64,000 nt of DNA from Macrocystis pyrifera (taxonomy: Eukaryota; Sar; Phaeophyceae; Laminariales; Laminariaceae). The position numbers and the translations under genes were made by a program. This document shows positions 60,657-64,000 of the stretch, piece after piece (positions within the stretch are counted from its first letter, which is position 1; each line of letters starts with the position of its first letter). The stretch lies in the NCBI GenBank assembly GCA_031763025.1, contig JASSKH010000002.1:798929-862928 (forward strand). Reading direction: 5' to 3'. The notes under the pieces were generated by a model that worked only from the letters and a program-made list of their open reading frames with translations, searched no databases and was not told where the DNA came from.

Positions 60657-61105
60657 TATTACGGGGGATCAACCGGCGTCCCCGGTGGCTTGGTAGGTGG
60701 TCCGCGTGCCTGTCAAGATCAATTTCGTGGGTTCAAGTCCCACCGAGTGCATGCGCACAGGGACTATTTCTTGCATAAAAAATTGATAAGCGGAAAGCGC
60801 GAAAGCGTGAGTTGGCTACATTCGATGAAAATCGACGAGCAGTGGGAATGCTGAACCCTATGCGCGACAAAAAATAAAGGCACGTACGGGAGGGAGAAGG
60901 GACGACACCTGTGACCACGGCTTGTCCAGAAGATCGTCGAGGGTAAAACCTCCTACGAGTGGGCTCGGAAGTAAAAGTGATGGATAAAAAAAAACAAAAC
61001 AAAAAAACAAATAGTAGATAGCACCAAATATTGTAATTATGAAAGGGAAATACATATATTTATTTGCGTACAGTAGGTCCTATTTACTATGGTCTTCCGT
61101 AATAG
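60657..61105 (+). mobile_element. MITE copy G, split by a SINE
   Basis: The left 14 bp (TATTACGGGGGATC) end at 60670. The MITE resumes at about 61011 (ATAGTAGATAGCACCAAATA) and ends CTATGGTCTTCCGTAA at 61103. The 340 bp between are the SINE. The uninterrupted equivalent is copy F in the other R element. Confidence 0.8.
60671..61010 (+). mobile_element. tRNA-derived SINE
   Basis: Pol III A box TGGCTTGGTAGG (60686-60697) and B box GGTTCAAGTCC (60730-60740) are 32 bp apart. Between them GCCTGTCAAG resembles the anticodon arm of a GTC (Asp) tRNA with part of its 3' stem missing. A ~220-bp unrelated body follows and it ends in an A-rich tail (AAAAAAAAACAAAACAAAA). It inserted into MITE copy G. 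Clear target-site duplications were not seen. Confidence 0.7.
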
Positions 61106-61662
61106 TCTACTCCAAATGCACAATAAGCATGAGCGACTTGACACCTTGCACTATTGTGGTGCTCGCGAACGTTTCAAAATATTAAAAAAAATATTTACCA
61201 CAGCAGTCCAGCTTTTCTATGGGTGAGGTCGGTATCATCTACACTGCAAGACTGTGCTGAATATGTTACGTGGCTGAATATACATACGTTCGAAACGTGT
61301 TTGGGCATGTATCCGTCCTCAGTGTTTTAGCACGGTAGGCACGACCGCGGATCCTTGAGTAATACTGCGATAACATGACTACTGTCTCCAAATTTGTATC
61401 CGAGTTCAAGGTACGATTGATACTCCGCCTAGTACTCTCAATACCCGGATATCGGGTGTACCCGAGGACAAGATACCCGGGTATGGGTACGAACTCTAAC
61501 ACTGTACCTACTCCTTCCGAAAATTTGAAACCTTATGTGTGTCATGTTGCACGGTCTGTGACACAGGCCAACTACACTTTTCAAATTCTACTACTTTCGT
61601 AGCCTGCGGCCTAACTCCGTACACAGGTTACGCGTATTTTCCGATCCCGCACGCAAGTTACG

Positions 61663-61709
61663 CATATTTTCCAATGCCGAAAGCTTGCCAAGCCCTGGAG
61701 GAAGCGGGC
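61663..61709 (-). pseudogene. Truncated LRR exon
   Basis: After the acceptor TTGCCTGCAG, the minus strand reads PLPPGLGKLSALENM in the standard phase, about 45 nt of a normal 72. It then runs into the end of element R, with no LxLxxN half and no donor. Upstream flank (GATCAGCGAGTGCTGACG) matches that of the 57.6-kb exon. Confidence 0.6.
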
Positions 61710-61711
61710 CT

Positions 61712-64000
61712 GCAGGCAACATAACCACTGGATCAGCGAGTGCTGACGATTAGATCACAAACGGATTACACCACAACTTCTGCGGACAAAGCTACTAAGA
61801 CATCCCTGCATTGCCCAGACGTTTCACGCCGAGCTACGCCGTAGGATTATCATTTTTGAGACCAACTATTTCCGCCCAACAGGATTCCCTATCTACTGCA
61901 GCTGACGAGGTGCTAAATGACGTCGCAGTTTGATTTTGGTTTGTGGAACGATCTCGACATATAGCTAAGCTATTGCCTTGTGTGACCGGCCTAAGACACA
62001 CACACTTTGTCGACGTCGGTTGTTGAGTGGGGTGTATACCTTTTGAGTAGGCAGTTTCATTTCCGTATCACTCACCATGTCGCGTAGAATTGCTCCAATG
62101 CTGAATGTTCATCAATTAATCCCCGCCGATATTGTGACCACCGGAATATCTTACAGTATATACGTTTACCCACTGGACTCATGTTTTGTGTATAGAGTTA
62201 GTGACGAGTAAGTGAAAGTTTGTGGTGATAGTTTATATGGCTTCAATGTTCAGCCTTGGCAGGGAAATGCGTCACTAAATCAAGGCACTCGCCACTGGAC
62301 AATCTATCTCGTGACAACAAGGGGATAGGTAGCACGCCGTAAGTTCGGGCTAGATCTGGGTGGTGCGAAAGCGGTGGTATTGGTATTTATCTGCCTTGAA
62401 ACCAGAACAAAAATTGGTGGTTGAAAACCAGGTATGGCAAAACCGAGCGGATGATCGATCACGAGAAGTGTTCTTAGCGAAGGGACTCGAACCGCGCCCT
62501 CCAGCGTTTGACAAAAGAGGTGTCTCGGTTTGACGGTCGCCCACAACCTGTTCCAACCTGATGGTTCTATGTGGAACGTGTGGTGAGTAGGATCTCAGTC
62601 GAACACGATGGTCGGATGGACACTCAGAACTGCCGAACGCCTCTTGGACGATGCTGAAACAGGACCTATTTGTCCGATCTTCATCGGTAGGAACGTTTGT
62701 GGTTACCATGTTTGTGAAATCAGGTTTTGTGCACAGCGGAAACGATAACCCAAGCTTGTTTGTAATGAGTTTCACGAGCGCGTCTTATGCTCGCAGATAG
62801 ATACTGGCATGTTTTTGCAATGCGCTATGTTCTTCAAGGGTTTATCCAAAAAACGTCGAGAGCCTGCAAATAGTAGCAATCGCACCTACAGCAAATCAAT
62901 ACACTTCCTCACAAACATGGAGAACTTGTTCTCGCGCGCAACGACACTATGTACACACATACGAATCAGCAGACGCCTGTCATATCACATATCTGTTTAT
63001 ATGCAGCAGAGAAATTTCACTACCGGTGTGGTCCGATCTACGTGAACGATGACTTAGCATCTTGCAGCACCGCTGACACAAGATACGTGGGCTTAAAACA
63101 CATTAAAAGCGCTAAATCACACGGTTTTCATCATGAGGAAAAAAAATATCGTAGGTTTGTTTGAAATTAAGAACGTGACTAGAAACATCCCCATAAAAAT
63201 CTCCGATGTGTCATTGCCGAACACTCTGTAGGGTTGGTACGACCACCAATTCTCTATTATTACTGCGATCGATCGGTACTTGACGACCGTCACGCATTCA
63301 ATGCCCTCGTATCGAGTAGATTTATCAACGAAACCCGCGTGATGGGTACAAATTTGATAACGGTGCCCAGACCGGAAATGTGATGCCGTGGGTATGTAAA
63401 GTACGGTCCCGGATATTTGGCACTTTCATTCCCTAGCACCTGACGCCCTATGCCGCGCAAATGAGGAACGTTGCGCACACGTCTTCCCCGGCACGCAGTC
63501 GCACACACGGCCACCTAACCCACGAGTAGAAATAGTCCCAGAGAAATATTTCAAAAAAATGGTAGGCCTGATAGGTATATATATTGCACATGGAACTCGA
63601 CGACCAATCCATACGGGTAGGTATACCCCAGCTGCATGATTTCTACCAAACACAATGCACTGCAAATGCGCGAATGTGTTGGGCAGCCCGTTATTCGAAA
63701 AGACCCGGTAACCACGAATACCTCAAGGTACCACTTTGACAGCAGATTGGCGCCGTTAATACGACGTTAACAGACAGTGGTGGAAACGCCAATAGAAATC
63801 AGAAAGACATACCAGGTATTTGATGTCAGCGCAGATCCCGCATGCGTTTTCCTCAATACACCCAAAGGAACCAGATCAACCCTAGACGCGCGTTGGTGAT
63901 GTGCTAGCTCATGTACTTTCGCCAGCGAAATGTCTGATCGATATCATTGTACGCCAAAGAAGCGCATATCCGTTTGACTTCCACACCATGGCTGAACGAC
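61712..64000. other. Stretch without a firm gene
   Basis: Apart from the tRNA-like segment near 62.5 kb nothing was supported. Frames at 62350-62775 (minus) and 63426-63665 (minus) are unrecognised. Confidence 0.3.
62455..62560 (-). ncRNA. tRNA-like segment (possible SINE head or tRNA relic)
   Basis: The minus strand has a perfect B box, GGTTCGAGTCCC (62482-62493), preceded by an A-box-like GTGGGCGACCGTCAAACC about 40-55 bp upstream and a CTTTTGTCAA loop-like stretch. The anticodon stem and acceptor stem do not pair well, so it is not called as a working tRNA. Confidence 0.35.

Larger units (their letters stand above)
59761..61662 (+). mobile_element. Repeat element R, copy 2 (two nested inserts)
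   Basis: Counterpart of 50458-52697. It lacks the 1-kb insert of copy 1 but has two of its own: a coding fragment at about 60227-60575 and a tRNA-derived SINE at 60671-61010 inside the MITE. Its right edge at about 61662 coincides with the point where the LRR exon at 61709 loses similarity. Confidence 0.7.

Noticed and set aside
60671-60745. Functional tRNA-Asp gene
   Set aside because: The 3' side of the anticodon stem is missing and the acceptor stem does not pair; better explained as a SINE head.

Overview
The window is eukaryotic nuclear DNA, rich in introns and repeats, with no operons or compact gene order. I infer a brown alga (Phaeophyceae). The reason is a minus-strand locus that combines leucine-rich-repeat (LRR) exons of exactly 72 nt, one repeat per exon, with a ROCO-type (Roc-COR) GTPase module. 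That design is known from Ectocarpus siliculosus candidate immune receptors (Zambounis et al. 2012, LRR-ROCO exon shuffling). Species cannot be told from the sequence. A run of exactly 100 Ns at 29896-29995 shows this is a scaffolded assembly.

Layout. 1-12.6 kb: no convincing gene. It holds CCATGGG-rich degenerate arrays with a recurring ~100-bp header, a long inverted repeat (about 3530-4280), clustered 14-bp palindromes, microsatellites and a GGT-rich tract. 12.6-15.1 kb: a degenerate ~98-bp repeat family interrupted by a ~560-bp CT tract. 15.1-20.5 kb: weak gene candidates (a possible secreted peptide, an isolated zinc-knuckle motif, a minus-strand acidic two-helix membrane protein) plus dispersed repeats. 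20.5-26.1 kb, minus strand: four exons encoding Roc (G1, G3 and G4 motifs visible) and COR, carrying five frameshifts that all lie in mononucleotide runs. 28-57.7 kb, minus strand: nine intact 72-nt LRR exons and one decayed copy, each inside a duplicated cassette of about 1.4-2 kb or a larger segmental duplication. 46.65-50.44 and 52.90-56.69 kb are a recent 3.8-kb duplication that doubled one LRR exon. 50.46-52.70 and 59.76-61.66 kb are two copies of a longer repeat; the second carries a captured coding fragment, a tRNA-derived SINE nested inside a MITE, and a boundary that truncates a further LRR exon. 57.7-64 kb otherwise shows no clear gene.

How it fits together. Every intact LRR exon begins and ends in phase 1, and the first ROCO exon also accepts phase 1. 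Any subset or order of LRR exons could therefore be spliced onto the same signalling module without losing frame. Tandem duplication, decay and replacement of these cassettes is visible at several ages in this one window. The N-terminal exon, start codon, promoter and 3' end of the gene were not found. Whether the gene is functional depends on whether the frameshifts are assembly errors.
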